From JAAFIP01 sp031390175 (GTDB lineage Bacteria > Pseudomonadota > Gammaproteobacteria > Burkholderiales > Burkholderiaceae_C), in assembly GCA_031390175.1 (NCBI GenBank), contig JANMTF010000195.1:1-64000 (forward strand): a DNA stretch of 64,000 nt, written 5' to 3'. The notes below the pieces were generated by a model. It worked only from the letters and a program-made list of their open reading frames with translations. It searched no databases and was not told the DNA's origin. The translations under genes and the position numbers were made by a program. Shown here in pieces: positions 1 to 8,520 of this stretch (positions are counted from its first letter, which is position 1; the number at the start of each line of letters is the position of its first letter).

Positions 1-1
1 T

Positions 2-592
2 GCCTTCATCTTCGGTGGCCGTCGCTCCACTACCGTGCCACTCGTGTCGCAGGGCCGCAACTGGGTTGAAGGTGTTTACATGGCCGCCACCATGGGCAGC
101 GAAACAACAGCCGCCATCGCCGGCCAGCAAGGCGTGGTGCGCCGCGACCCCTTCGCGATGATCGCCTTTGCCGGCTACAACATGAGCGACTACTTCCAAC
201 ATTGGCTCACCTTGGGCGAAAAGCTGTCTGCCAGCGGCGCCAAGCTGCCCGCCATCTTCTGCACCAACTGGTTCAGAAAAGGCGCGGATGGCAAGTTCGT
301 CTGGCCCGGCTACGGCGAGAACATGCGCGTGCTCAAGTGGATGATCGACCGCATCGAAGGCAACGCCAAAGGCGTAGACCACGCAGTAGGCGTGAGTCCA
401 TCGTACGACGAACTCAACTGGACCGGCCTTAACTTTACGGCCGAGCAATTCAACAGCGTCACCAGTTTTGACACTGCCGCCTGGACGGCGGAGCTCAAAC
501 TGCATGAAGAATTGTTTACCCAGCTCAAGCACCATTTGCCGCAAGAGCTGGTGGACACCAAGGCGAAGATTGCGCAGCGACTGGCGGCGTAA
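2..592 (+). CDS. pckG: Phosphoenolpyruvate carboxykinase (GTP), C-terminal part
   Basis: Converts oxaloacetate and GTP to phosphoenolpyruvate, CO2 and GDP in gluconeogenesis (cytoplasm). Only about the last 196 codons are in the window; the open frame continues past the left edge. Visible family signatures of the GTP-dependent type are FGGRRSTTVPLV, GVYMAATMGSETTAA and RRDPFAMIAFAGYNMSDYF, the last being part of the nucleotide and substrate pocket region. The C-terminus (LVDTKAKIAQRLAA) is of normal type. A strong intrinsic terminator follows 40 bp downstream and the next gene converges on it. Identification is secure; the start cannot be seen. Confidence 0.96.
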   Translation, partial: AFIFGGRRSTTVPLVSQGRNWVEGVYMAATMGSETTAAIAGQQGVVRRDPFAMIAFAGYNMSDYFQHWLTLGEKLSASGAKLPAIFCTNWFRKGADGKFVWPGYGENMRVLKWMIDRIEGNAKGVDHAVGVSPSYDELNWTGLNFTAEQFNSVTSFDTAAWTAELKLHEELFTQLKHHLPQELVDTKAKIAQRLAA

Positions 593-628
593 GGTCTTCC
601 AAGCCAGCACCTCCCGGCGCTACCAAAT

Positions 629-668
629 AAAAAGCCTCGCAAGATCTAAGTCTTGCGAGGCTTTTTAG
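629..668 (+). terminator. Intrinsic terminator of pckG
   Basis: A 14-bp perfect stem (AAAGCCTCGCAAGA, 631-644, paired with TCTTGCGAGGCTTT, 651-664) around a six-base loop, followed by a T run on the plus strand and preceded by an A run, so it can also act on minus-strand transcripts from the converging transporter gene. Confidence 0.9.
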
Positions 669-715
669 TGGATCGCGCTCTTAGGCCCAATGCTGTTGAC
701 CTAACGCCGTTCACC

Positions 716-757
716 CTGAGCTTGTCGAAGGGTTCACGAAGGCTTCGACAAGCTCAG
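716..757. repeat. Inverted repeat CTGAGCTTGTCGAAG / CTTCGACAAGCTCAG
   Basis: Two perfect 15-bp arms (716-730 and 743-757) separated by 12 bp in the gap between two converging genes. Fragments with the same CTGAGCTTG core recur around 20529-20550, 21143-21160 and 22180-22200, so this is an interspersed repeat. It could form a cruciform or an RNA hairpin; no function is proven. Confidence 0.75.
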
Positions 758-793
758 CCCAGCCGGAATTGGTGCATGCGAACATTATTGCTC

Positions 794-2113
794 TTAGGCA
801 AGCGCGGCAGCAGGCGCCTTGGAATCGCTGCGTATGCGCATGGCCATGATCGCAGCGATGACTAAAAACACGCCCGCCAGTCGCAGCACGTTACCAGGAT
901 CGCTGCCCAAAATAGACTTGTAGATTAGTGGCAAGGTCAACATCTGAATGATCATGGGGATCACGATGAACATGTTGAAAATGCCCATGTACACGCCCGC
1001 CCGCTCTGGCGGTATGCTGCCTGCGAGCATGATGTAGGGGTTGCCCATGATGCTGCCCCAAGCCAGGCCTACGCCGATCATGGGCAAAAACAGCAGCCAT
1101 TTATTCTGGATGCTCGGTATGCACCACATCGCCAAGCCAGCCAGGCTCAGGCACACAGCGTGGACGTTACGCGGCCCAAATTTGCGTGAGAGGGGAATCA
1201 TGGCGAACGCCGCAAGAAAGGCCACGAAGTTATAGAAACCGCCAATCTGGCCATTGAGCAAACTGGCATCTCTAAAGCCCTGCGACGTGGCATCGCTGGT
1301 TTGGAAAATGCTTTTGGCAACCGCCGGGACAATGTAAATCCAGTAGCACATCATGCCGTACCACTGAAACAGCTTCATCCACCACAGGCGACGCATGGTG
1401 TCGGGCATGTCTTTAATGGCCAACCAAATTTCTCCAAACGTGGCCCCGATGCCGCGCGGCTTGGCCTGGATAGCGGCCAGCTCCTCTTTCGTCAGTGGTA
1501 ACTCTGGCGTGGTTTTGACCGACCACCACACGGTGGTGATGGAAAGAAATGCGCCTATAAGAAACGCAATGATGGTGATGTGCGGTATGTTGCTTGAATT
1601 GACAGTGTCTTTGTTCAGCCCAATGAGCAGCATCATGGTGGGCGTAAGATAGGCCAGCGTTTGCGCCAGCCCGGTAAATGCGCTTTGGATAAGAAAACCC
1701 GAGTGGTGCTGCGGCGGGTTGAGCCGGTCACTCACATAGGCACGGTAGGGTTCCATCGTCACGTTGTTGGCCGCGTCCAGAATCCACAAAATGCCCGCCG
1801 CCATCCACAGCGCCGAGCTAAAGGGCATCCACAGCAAGCACAGGCTGCAGATCAACGCACCAATCATGAAATAGGGTGTCCTGCGCCCCCAAGGCGACAC
1901 AGTGCGGTCGCTCATTGCACCCACGATGGGCTGCACGATCAAGCCGGTGACAGGCCCGGCCAGCCACAGCAAGGGCAATGCCGCTTCATCGGCTCCCAAG
2001 TATTGGTAGATCGGGCTCATATTGGCCTGCTGCAAGCCAAAGCTGTACTGAATGCCGAAAAATCCGACGTTCATGTTGATGATTTGCCTGAGCGACAGGT
2101 TGGGTTTGATCAT
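794..2113 (-). CDS. MFS sugar transporter (sucrose/maltose-proton symporter-like)
   Basis: Inner-membrane 12-helix transporter of 439 residues, similar to GPH/SUT-type disaccharide-proton symporters. The signature between helices 2 and 3 is visible (AMSDRTVSPWGRRTPYFM), as is the N-terminal LRQIINMNVGFFGIQYSFG segment typical of bacterial SuxC/MalT-like proteins. The start at 2113 is preferred over an upstream in-frame ATG because AGGAG lies eight bases before it. It follows the sucrose phosphorylase gene by 27 bp on the same strand and probably shares its transcript, which points to sucrose as substrate. Substrate is inferred from context: maltose or another disaccharide is possible. Confidence 0.85.
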   Translation of the reverse strand: MIKPNLSLRQIINMNVGFFGIQYSFGLQQANMSPIYQYLGADEAALPLLWLAGPVTGLIVQPIVGAMSDRTVSPWGRRTPYFMIGALICSLCLLWMPFSSALWMAAGILWILDAANNVTMEPYRAYVSDRLNPPQHHSGFLIQSAFTGLAQTLAYLTPTMMLLIGLNKDTVNSSNIPHITIIAFLIGAFLSITTVWWSVKTTPELPLTKEELAAIQAKPRGIGATFGEIWLAIKDMPDTMRRLWWMKLFQWYGMMCYWIYIVPAVAKSIFQTSDATSQGFRDASLLNGQIGGFYNFVAFLAAFAMIPLSRKFGPRNVHAVCLSLAGLAMWCIPSIQNKWLLFLPMIGVGLAWGSIMGNPYIMLAGSIPPERAGVYMGIFNMFIVIPMIIQMLTLPLIYKSILGSDPGNVLRLAGVFLVIAAIMAMRIRSDSKAPAAALA

Positions 2114-2140
2114 GGCGAGTCTCCTGTGATGGATGCGCAA

Positions 2141-3643
2141 TCAAACGCGCACGGCGTTTTGCGCAAAAGTAAGCGTCTTCTTGTTTGCAGATTCACTGAA
2201 ATGCAGCTGCCCGTCCGTGGTTTTGAAGTTGACCTCCAGGCTAGCGAAGTCATCTCCACAGCGCCACTCCATTGCAATCGCATGCGCTGAAAATGCGAGC
2301 AATTTGAAACTACCCTGGAATGCTGGATGGGTGTTGCGTAATTTGATCAGGTCAATCAACCGCTGCACTACCGGGCGCTGCAGTGCCTGCGCAATCTCAG
2401 CCTCACTGTAGTAGTGGCGGTTGATGTCACGGCCCACACCCGTGCGGGCCAAGAGAGCCATGTCATTGAACCCTGCCAGCAAGCCCACGTAGTACACCTG
2501 GGGCACGCCCGGCAAGAAAAATTGAACTGCCCGGCACAGCAGGTATTTGGTCTCGTCGCCGCCCAGCGCGTCAAAGTAGGTGCAGTTGACCTGGTACAAA
2601 TCCAGGTTGGAGGCCGCCGCGCCAGTGGCTTGCCGGCTTTGATTGCCACTGGCATGGTGAATGGCTTCTACCAATGCATCCAGCTCATGGTCTGGCACCA
2701 AGCCAGGTTTGCCCACGCGGTCTGACTTGTCTGCGCCAATGTCGATGATGCCGATGCCGTCATGCGTGTCCAGCACCGTCACTGCATTTTGCGGGCGGAT
2801 GTCGATCCAGCGCTTTAACGGTGCTGCCGTACCGAAGTGAAAGGCATGCAACAACAGCGGGGGCAGCGCAAAGTCGTAAACACAGTCTACTTTCTGGGCA
2901 ATCTCAATTTGGGTGGCGAAATAGGAGTGCACCTCCACCAGCACCGTGATGCCCAGCGCACGCGCATCAGCAGACAACTTGGCAATGAAGGCGAACGTCT
3001 CCGGCAACATAAAGCAGGAGCTGCCCGCCTTTTTAATGGCGTAGCCGACAGCGTCCAAGCGGATCATCCGCACGCCGCTGCCCGACAGTGTGGTCAAGAT
3101 ACTTTGCAGATATGCAGCCCCAGCCGGGTGGCCTACATCGATATCAATTTGCTCGTCCGTGAAGGTCGTCCACATCAGGCGGGTGCGGCCATCTGCCAGG
3201 ATGTAGGGGCTAAATGCGGGCGTTGGACGCGGGCGGTAAATCGCCTGTAGCTGGGTGGGTGTCGCGCCACCAGGAAATATTTTTTCCTGGGTAAGGAACA
3301 GGCCTGCAAAGGGTGACGCGTCGCCGCGCTCGCGCACATCCTGAAACTGCGGTGACTGGGCCGACATGTGGTTCACGATCACATCGGCCATCACGTCATG
3401 GCTTTGCGCCAGCTGCGCCACATCGGCCCAGCGGCCCAAAGTGTGGTCTACTGCCAAATGGTCCTTAGGGTCAAAACCCGCATCTGCACCATGGATGCTG
3501 TCGTAGAAGGGCAGCAGATGGACAGCGCCAAAAACATTCGCCAGTGGGCCCTCTAGCACACGGGTCAATGCTCTCAAATCGCCTGGGCCGTTCTGGCCAG
3601 ACAGTCGCTCCGAGTAGGTGACTAGTTGAACTTTATTTTTCAT
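2141..3643 (-). CDS. Sucrose phosphorylase (GH13)
   Basis: Splits sucrose with phosphate into alpha-glucose-1-phosphate and fructose in the cytoplasm. The 500-residue length fits the family. Visible: N-terminal KNKVQLVTYSERL, the GH13 nucleophile region RLDAVGYAIKK (Asp), the acid/base region VEVHSYF (Glu) and the third carboxylate DTHDGIGIID. These are the hallmarks of GH13_18 sucrose phosphorylases rather than amylosucrases. ATG at 3643 (MKNKVQ) matches the family N-terminus, but no Shine-Dalgarno sequence precedes it: the bases just upstream are the T-rich tail of a hairpin that ends the receptor gene. A GTG at 3664 inside that hairpin is the alternative start. Its expression therefore seems to depend on read-through from the receptor gene, or on an unseen promoter. 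Confidence 0.92.
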   Translation of the reverse strand: MKNKVQLVTYSERLSGQNGPGDLRALTRVLEGPLANVFGAVHLLPFYDSIHGADAGFDPKDHLAVDHTLGRWADVAQLAQSHDVMADVIVNHMSAQSPQFQDVRERGDASPFAGLFLTQEKIFPGGATPTQLQAIYRPRPTPAFSPYILADGRTRLMWTTFTDEQIDIDVGHPAGAAYLQSILTTLSGSGVRMIRLDAVGYAIKKAGSSCFMLPETFAFIAKLSADARALGITVLVEVHSYFATQIEIAQKVDCVYDFALPPLLLHAFHFGTAAPLKRWIDIRPQNAVTVLDTHDGIGIIDIGADKSDRVGKPGLVPDHELDALVEAIHHASGNQSRQATGAAASNLDLYQVNCTYFDALGGDETKYLLCRAVQFFLPGVPQVYYVGLLAGFNDMALLARTGVGRDINRHYYSEAEIAQALQRPVVQRLIDLIKLRNTHPAFQGSFKLLAFSAHAIAMEWRCGDDFASLEVNFKTTDGQLHFSESANKKTLTFAQNAVRV

Positions 3644-3648
3644 GGAGG

Positions 3649-3682
3649 AAAAAGGGCGCGGCACTTGGTGCGCCGCGCCCTG
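3649..3682 (-). terminator. Hairpin with T run between receptor and sucrose phosphorylase genes
   Basis: Nine-bp GC-rich perfect stem (GGGCGCGGC 3654-3662 with GCCGCGCCC 3672-3680), followed on the minus strand by TTTTTCC. It ends 10 bases before the sucrose phosphorylase ATG. It may be a terminator, a leaky intercistronic attenuator or a 3'-end stabiliser for the receptor mRNA. Confidence 0.8.
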
Positions 3683-3709
3683 AGGGACATAGAGATTTAC
3701 AAACTTCGC

Positions 3710-5935
3710 TTAGAAGCTGTATTTCGCAGCCAGCTTGAACGTGCGGCCATTGATCGAGCGGGCAGCCGTGCGGTCCGAGTTAACTTCGGTGTAACCAACC
3801 TTGTTGAACACGTTGTTCACAGCCACGCCCAGATTCCAGCCCTTGGCAACATCCATGTTCACAAACAAGTTGCTGTACATGTAGGCTGGCAACTGGGCTT
3901 CCTGCGGCGAGGTTTGTGCATCCATCGATGAGGACGTGCCGATGAAGCTCATGCCGGCGTTAACGCCCGCAACGCGCACGCTGGGCGCAACTTGGTAGAT
4001 CAGCTTGGCCTGGCGATCAGGCGCCTTGCCTTTGTAAGCCAGGTTGCTGGAATCGGCCACTTTGGCGCTGGTGTACGTGACACCGCCATTGATGCGGAAA
4101 ATGCCTACTTTGTAGCCCGCTTCCACCTCAACACCGGTGGCGTTGTACTTGTTGTACGTCACCGCCGCGTTAGGCTTGGTCAGGTCGTAGTTCGACTCGT
4201 CGGTTTTGGCGTTGAACAAAGTGACGAAGCTGCTGAAGTTGCCGCTGCGCATTTTGACCCCAGCCTCGATTTGCTTGACTTTGTTCACCGGAACATCTTT
4301 GCCCGTCAGGCAAGTGGTACCGCAAGCGGCCACCTCTGCAAACAAGATGCGGTCCGAGTTGAAAGCAGCACCTTCGCTGACGCGGCCAAACACGGATACA
4401 TCCTTGTTCAACGAGTAGTTTGCACCCAAGCTGAAAGAGGTGTTTTTAGACTTGTAGTCTGCTACGTGCGCAGGACCTGGGGCACCGCCCAAGAAATTGC
4501 CCTTGGCTGTTTGGTTGTCCACGCGCAAGCTGGCATCCACGTTCAACGGACCGGCCTGGTAAGCCAGCGCCACATACGGTGCCAACTGGTTGTAGGTCAT
4601 GTTGATGTAGCGCTTGTAGTACGTGGTGTAGCTCGCAGCGCTGGCACCAGGGCTCTTGGTGGTCATGTTGTTGAAGCCGCCAATCTCCCAGTCCAGGTCC
4701 AGCTTTTGACTGCCGTAGAACAGACCCACTGTGGTGTTCAGTGAAGAGTCCGCACCGAGTTTGAACGACTTGCCCAACTTCAAGTCGTTGACAGCAGAGC
4801 CTGCATCGCGGAACTTCGCGCCCAGGAACAAGCCGGTGAATGTGGTGAACGGCGCGGCGATGGAGCTGTCAGGCATCACGCCAGAGAACAGGCCCGAGGC
4901 ACGGTTGATGCGGAAATTGTCTTTCAGTGTCCAGCCGTTGCCCAGGTTGAGTGACAAGTCAGCACCCAGTGCCAGGGACTCGACTTTCAAGCCATCGTTG
5001 ACGTTTTGCGAGCCGCTGTTGTACTGGCCCCAATTGGGTACCGTCGGCAGACCGTTTGAGTACGGGGTGTAAGTACGGGCATCCACACCGGGTACAGCGA
5101 CGATTTGCTTGTTCACAATCTGCACTGGCACCGTCAGCAGCGTAGGCGACTTGTCGTTCAACATTTTGGCGTTGACGCGCACAAAACTGCCTGCACCCAA
5201 ATCGTTGGTCACGTTGGCGCGCAGCTGGTAGCCTTGCTCCATGGTCAGGCCACCGGTATCACGCGGGCCTTCGCCGCTGCGAACATAGCCCGACACGTTG
5301 TAGCGGGTGGTGCCGCTCAGCGGACCGCCGACGTTAAAGTCTGCGCGCTTATTGCCGTGGCTGCCATAAGACAGGCCAATCGAGCCGCCCTTGACTTCAC
5401 CCGTCTTGGACAGGAAGTTGATCACGCCGCCTGGGGAGTTGCTGGCCAGGGTGGAGGCACCACCACCTCGCACCACCTCTACGCCATCGGTACCAAAATC
5501 AACACGCGTGAACATGTCGGCGGTCAAAAAGTTGAAGTCGCCCATCAGCATGACGGGCAGACCATCTTCCTGAATCTGAACATAGCGCGAACCGCCGGCA
5601 GAGATGGGTACGCCGCGTACGGTGATGTTGGCATTGCCATCGCCGCTGCTGGCTTCTGCGCGCACGCCCGGGATAGAGCGCAACACTTCCGCAGCGCTGC
5701 TGGGGTTCGATTGCAGAATCTGCTCACCACTGAGCGAGCTGACCGACTGGCTTTGCTTCATTTTGGTGCGGCCTTCTGGCGACGCGGTGATTACCACTTC
5801 GTCCAGGTTGAGCGCTGCAGCATCTGCTTTGGCGGCAGGAGCAGTCTGCGCCATCGCCGTGGTCATTTGCAGTGCGAATGTGGCGGCAGCCAGGGCTATG
5901 GCTGTGGGCACCATGGGGGTGTGCATTTTTTTCAC
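3710..5935 (-). CDS. TonB-dependent outer-membrane receptor (probable sucrose uptake, SuxA-like)
   Basis: A 741-residue outer-membrane transporter that moves ligand into the periplasm with TonB energy. The GTG start at 5935 is chosen because GGAG lies eight bases upstream; it gives a signal peptide MKKMHTPMVPTAIALAAATF ending near AMA. A TonB-box-like LDEVVITAS follows, then the plug domain (SLSGEQIL, LRSIPGVRAEASSGDGN, EVVRGGG) and a beta-barrel ending in the terminal aromatic FKLAAKYSF. It is upstream of sucrose phosphorylase and the MFS gene on one strand and divergent from a tonB-exbBDD set, the layout of carbohydrate-utilisation TonB-receptor loci such as Xanthomonas sux. Ligand is inferred from context only. 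Confidence 0.88.
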   Translation of the reverse strand: MKKMHTPMVPTAIALAAATFALQMTTAMAQTAPAAKADAAALNLDEVVITASPEGRTKMKQSQSVSSLSGEQILQSNPSSAAEVLRSIPGVRAEASSGDGNANITVRGVPISAGGSRYVQIQEDGLPVMLMGDFNFLTADMFTRVDFGTDGVEVVRGGGASTLASNSPGGVINFLSKTGEVKGGSIGLSYGSHGNKRADFNVGGPLSGTTRYNVSGYVRSGEGPRDTGGLTMEQGYQLRANVTNDLGAGSFVRVNAKMLNDKSPTLLTVPVQIVNKQIVAVPGVDARTYTPYSNGLPTVPNWGQYNSGSQNVNDGLKVESLALGADLSLNLGNGWTLKDNFRINRASGLFSGVMPDSSIAAPFTTFTGLFLGAKFRDAGSAVNDLKLGKSFKLGADSSLNTTVGLFYGSQKLDLDWEIGGFNNMTTKSPGASAASYTTYYKRYINMTYNQLAPYVALAYQAGPLNVDASLRVDNQTAKGNFLGGAPGPAHVADYKSKNTSFSLGANYSLNKDVSVFGRVSEGAAFNSDRILFAEVAACGTTCLTGKDVPVNKVKQIEAGVKMRSGNFSSFVTLFNAKTDESNYDLTKPNAAVTYNKYNATGVEVEAGYKVGIFRINGGVTYTSAKVADSSNLAYKGKAPDRQAKLIYQVAPSVRVAGVNAGMSFIGTSSSMDAQTSPQEAQLPAYMYSNLFVNMDVAKGWNLGVAVNNVFNKVGYTEVNSDRTAARSINGRTFKLAAKYSF

Positions 5936-6054
5936 GTTGTTCTCCAAAGATTGTAGAAATATAAAAATAATCGAGCCAAGCAAAGCCCGGCACCGGCCGC
6001 TTCGCGTAAGGTACGTTAAACGCGGTAACTCATTGTGCATTTTTCAAATAATTT

Positions 6055-6068
6055 TGCAATCGTTTGCA
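6055..6068. promoter_or_regulatory. Putative LacI-family operator O1
   Basis: TGCAATCGTTTGCA, a 14-bp palindrome with one mismatched pair and the central CG typical of LacI/GalR operators. It lies 120 bp upstream of the receptor start and has the same CGTTTGC half-site as the palindrome at 6270-6281. The regulator is probably the LacI-type protein encoded at 10383. Confidence 0.65.
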
Positions 6069-6269
6069 TGATTATTTCATAAACAATTCTTGACGAAAAA
6101 CGCATAGTGATCCCTTAAATCCGCAGTAATTTCAGAGGAGATTGGCAAAAGACGCCGTGGTTCTTAGGTATTTTCCCTGAAGTATGGAAAACACGACAAC
6201 CTGCTTAGAAAAATTGAATAATGATAAGGGTTTGTACCGAGTACGTGAGTGAGATTAAAAAAATAGAAT

Positions 6270-6281
6270 GCAAACGTTTGC
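6270..6281. promoter_or_regulatory. Putative LacI-family operator O2
   Basis: GCAAACGTTTGC is a perfect 12-bp palindrome with central CG, 40 bp upstream of the tonB start codon and about 214 bp (centre to centre) from O1. Two similar sites flanking a divergent promoter region would allow joint repression, possibly with looping. Confidence 0.7.
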
Positions 6282-6320
6282 GTAAATGCCTTTACGCACC
6301 GCCACTCATCCCACTTTCTC

Positions 6321-7055
6321 ATGTCAGCCTACGACTCTTCGCGTAAAAATCCTAGCCGCCGCCTGGTCGGCTTTGGGTGCGTGCTGCTCTTTCACGGGCT
6401 TTTGTTTTACGCCATCAACTCCGGCTTGACGCGCAAGTTTGTGAAAATTATCCAAGGCCCAGTGGAGGCCAAGCTGATTGAAGAGGCCAAGCCCGAGCTA
6501 CCCCCGCTGCCGCCTCCACCCCCGCCGCCTCCGCCCAAGGCACTGCCGCCCCCTCCACCGCCAGCCTATGTGCCGCCTGTCCTTGCGCCTGTCACCAACG
6601 CGCCCAGCGCTGCCAACGCCATTGCAGCGGTAACCAGCGCGCCGCCAGAGCCGGCGCCTCAAGTGGTGGTGGCAGCACCCACACCCGCACCGCCGCCACC
6701 CGCCGCGCCGCCGCCTGCACCCCCGCCACCTCCTCCTTCCCCGCCGCCGCCGCCACCACCACCACCACCGATGGTGCGCGTCGCTGCGGTGATCAACGCG
6801 GCAGCCAATTGCCCGCGTCCAGAGTATCCGGCAGCAGCCCGGCGTGCCGAAGAAGAGGGCACTGTGGTGTTGAAATTCCTGGTCGATGTGGACGGCAAAG
6901 TGATCCAATCCCAAGTAGACAAATCCAGTGGCTCCAACCTGCTGGACGATGCTGCCCGTAACGCACTGAGCAGGTGCCTCTTCAAGCCCGGCACGCTGGA
7001 CGGCAAGCCCGAACAAAGCTGGGCCAGCATGCGCTACACCTGGAAGCTGGAATAG
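6321..7055 (+). CDS. tonB: TonB energy transducer
   Basis: Links the inner-membrane proton motor ExbB/ExbD to outer-membrane receptors. The 244-residue protein has one N-terminal membrane anchor (about residues 14-32, LVGFGCVLLFHGLLFYAI), a long proline-rich periplasmic spacer (about 58-155, with runs of up to ten prolines) and the C-terminal TonB domain (about 160-244) with CPRPEYPAAARRAEEEGTV and the closing MRYTWKLE strand. It opens a plus-strand cluster with exbB and two exbD genes and is divergent from the sugar receptor, so it is likely dedicated to that receptor. The operator O2 sits just upstream. Confidence 0.92.
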   Translation: MSAYDSSRKNPSRRLVGFGCVLLFHGLLFYAINSGLTRKFVKIIQGPVEAKLIEEAKPELPPLPPPPPPPPPKALPPPPPPAYVPPVLAPVTNAPSAANAIAAVTSAPPEPAPQVVVAAPTPAPPPPAAPPPAPPPPPPSPPPPPPPPPPMVRVAAVINAAANCPRPEYPAAARRAEEEGTVVLKFLVDVDGKVIQSQVDKSSGSNLLDDAARNALSRCLFKPGTLDGKPEQSWASMRYTWKLE

Positions 7056-7124
7056 CCCGCCGCTGCCAGCGCCCTCACCTTATCCATCCCTATCTTCGAA
7101 CACGCTTTCAACCGGAGTTTCACC

Positions 7125-8015
7125 ATGTTTTTCACTCTCAAAAGTATCCTCATGCAGGCCTGCACCGTGGCACTGTGTGCTGCCGCCTTGACAGCGCATG
7201 CACAAAGCCCCGCCACGGCGACCACGGCCGTCAGCGCCAACACCGCGGCAAGCACAGCACCTGCTGTGGGGACTGATGTCGCGAAAGCCGCTGCTGCCGC
7301 ACCCAACGCGACGGGCACCACGCCTGGCGCTGGCGCTGCGGGTGCAGAGCACAGCGACGAGAACCCCTATGGCATCAAGGCACTGTGGGCGCAGGGCGAT
7401 ATGGTGGCCAAAACCACGTTACTGATCCTCATCATCATGAGCATGGCCAGCTGGTACGTGCTGTTCAGCAAATACGCAGAGCAGGCCAAGGTCAACCGTT
7501 TCGCCAAAGCGGTGGGGCCCGATTTTTGGGCTGGTGCCGACCTCACCACCGCAGTGCAGACCTTGCAGCCAGAAAGCCCGTTCCGCTTTATCGGTGACAA
7601 GGGGCTGGAAAGCGCTGGCAAACATGCCGGCTTGATGGGTGGGGTAGATCTCAACACCTGGGTCACCATGGGCATCCAGCGCGCCATGAACAAGGTGCAA
7701 AGCCGCCTGCAAGACGGCCTGGCTGTGCTGGCCACCGTGGGCTCTACCGCACCGTTCGTTGGCTTGTTTGGCACGGTTTGGGGCATTTACAACGCGTTGG
7801 TCAAAATCGGCATGTCGGGCCAGGCCAGCATTGACAAAGTGGCCGGCCCCGTGGGCGAGTCCCTCATCATGACCGCCATTGGTCTGGCCGTGGCCGTGCC
7901 CGCCGTGCTGGGCTACAACTGGCTGGTGCGGCGCAATAAATCAGCCATGGAAGAGGTGCATGCGTTTGGCAACGATCTGCATGCCGTGTTGATCGCCTCG
8001 GGCAAAAAGTCCTGA
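7125..8015 (+). CDS. exbB: ExbB-type proton channel protein
   Basis: MotA/TolQ/ExbB family inner-membrane protein that forms the proton channel energising TonB. At 296 residues it is longer than E. coli ExbB because of a cleavable-looking signal (about 1-25, ending AHAQ) and an Ala/Thr-rich periplasmic stretch (about 26-80). Three membrane helices follow: about 100-118 (LILIIMSMASWYVLF), and the pair around 200-285 containing TVGSTAPFVGLFGTVWGIY and LIMTAIGLAVAVPAVLGYNW, with the conserved Thr/Gly faces. It lies 69 bp after tonB. The extended N-terminus is common in Xanthomonas/Burkholderiales-type ExbB. Confidence 0.92.
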   Translation: MFFTLKSILMQACTVALCAAALTAHAQSPATATTAVSANTAASTAPAVGTDVAKAAAAAPNATGTTPGAGAAGAEHSDENPYGIKALWAQGDMVAKTTLLILIIMSMASWYVLFSKYAEQAKVNRFAKAVGPDFWAGADLTTAVQTLQPESPFRFIGDKGLESAGKHAGLMGGVDLNTWVTMGIQRAMNKVQSRLQDGLAVLATVGSTAPFVGLFGTVWGIYNALVKIGMSGQASIDKVAGPVGESLIMTAIGLAVAVPAVLGYNWLVRRNKSAMEEVHAFGNDLHAVLIASGKKS

Positions 8016-8057
8016 GTGCAGCCAACCACCGCAAGCTAACGCCCGAAAGATCGCATC

Positions 8058-8480
8058 ATGGCAATGAACGTAGGCAGTGAAGACGGCGAAGACGAGATCA
8101 TGAGCCAGATCAACACCACGCCCCTGGTGGACGTGATGCTGGTGCTGCTTATCATTTTCCTGATCACCATCCCTGTGGTCACCACATCGATCAAGGTGAA
8201 TTTGCCCAAAGAGCACAACCAGGTGCGCGAGACCAAGCCAGAAAACGTGCTTATTTCAGTGGACGCGGCGGGCAAGATATTTTTGTACGATACCCACATT
8301 AAAACCTCCGCTGATTTGGTGGAGCGCATGAAAAAATTCGCCATCAAAGTGCCCCAACCTGAAGTGCAAATCCGTGGCGACGGGCAAAGCAATTTTGAGT
8401 CTGTGGGGCGGGTAATGTATGCGGTGCAGCGCGCTGGTATCGTCAAAGTCGGCTTTATCACCGAGCCACCAGCCAAATGA
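8058..8480 (+). CDS. exbD: ExbD biopolymer transport protein (first copy)
   Basis: A 140-residue single-span protein: short cytoplasmic N-terminus, membrane helix with the proton-carrying Asp (NTTPLVDVMLVLLIIFLI, about residues 18-36) and a periplasmic domain. It works with ExbB to drive TonB. It lies 42 bp after exbB and 40 bp before a second exbD. The two copies share the helix but diverge in the periplasmic domain, which suggests a heteromeric ExbD complex or different partners. Confidence 0.92.
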   Translation: MAMNVGSEDGEDEIMSQINTTPLVDVMLVLLIIFLITIPVVTTSIKVNLPKEHNQVRETKPENVLISVDAAGKIFLYDTHIKTSADLVERMKKFAIKVPQPEVQIRGDGQSNFESVGRVMYAVQRAGIVKVGFITEPPAK

Positions 8481-8520
8481 GCAACGCCATGCCACACACC
8501 GAACCAAGCAAGGACAGCGT

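Noticed and set aside
6498..7016. Long minus-strand frames opposite tonB, rich in Trp/Arg or Gly
   Set aside because: They are the complement of the Pro-rich tonB linker; low-complexity shadows.
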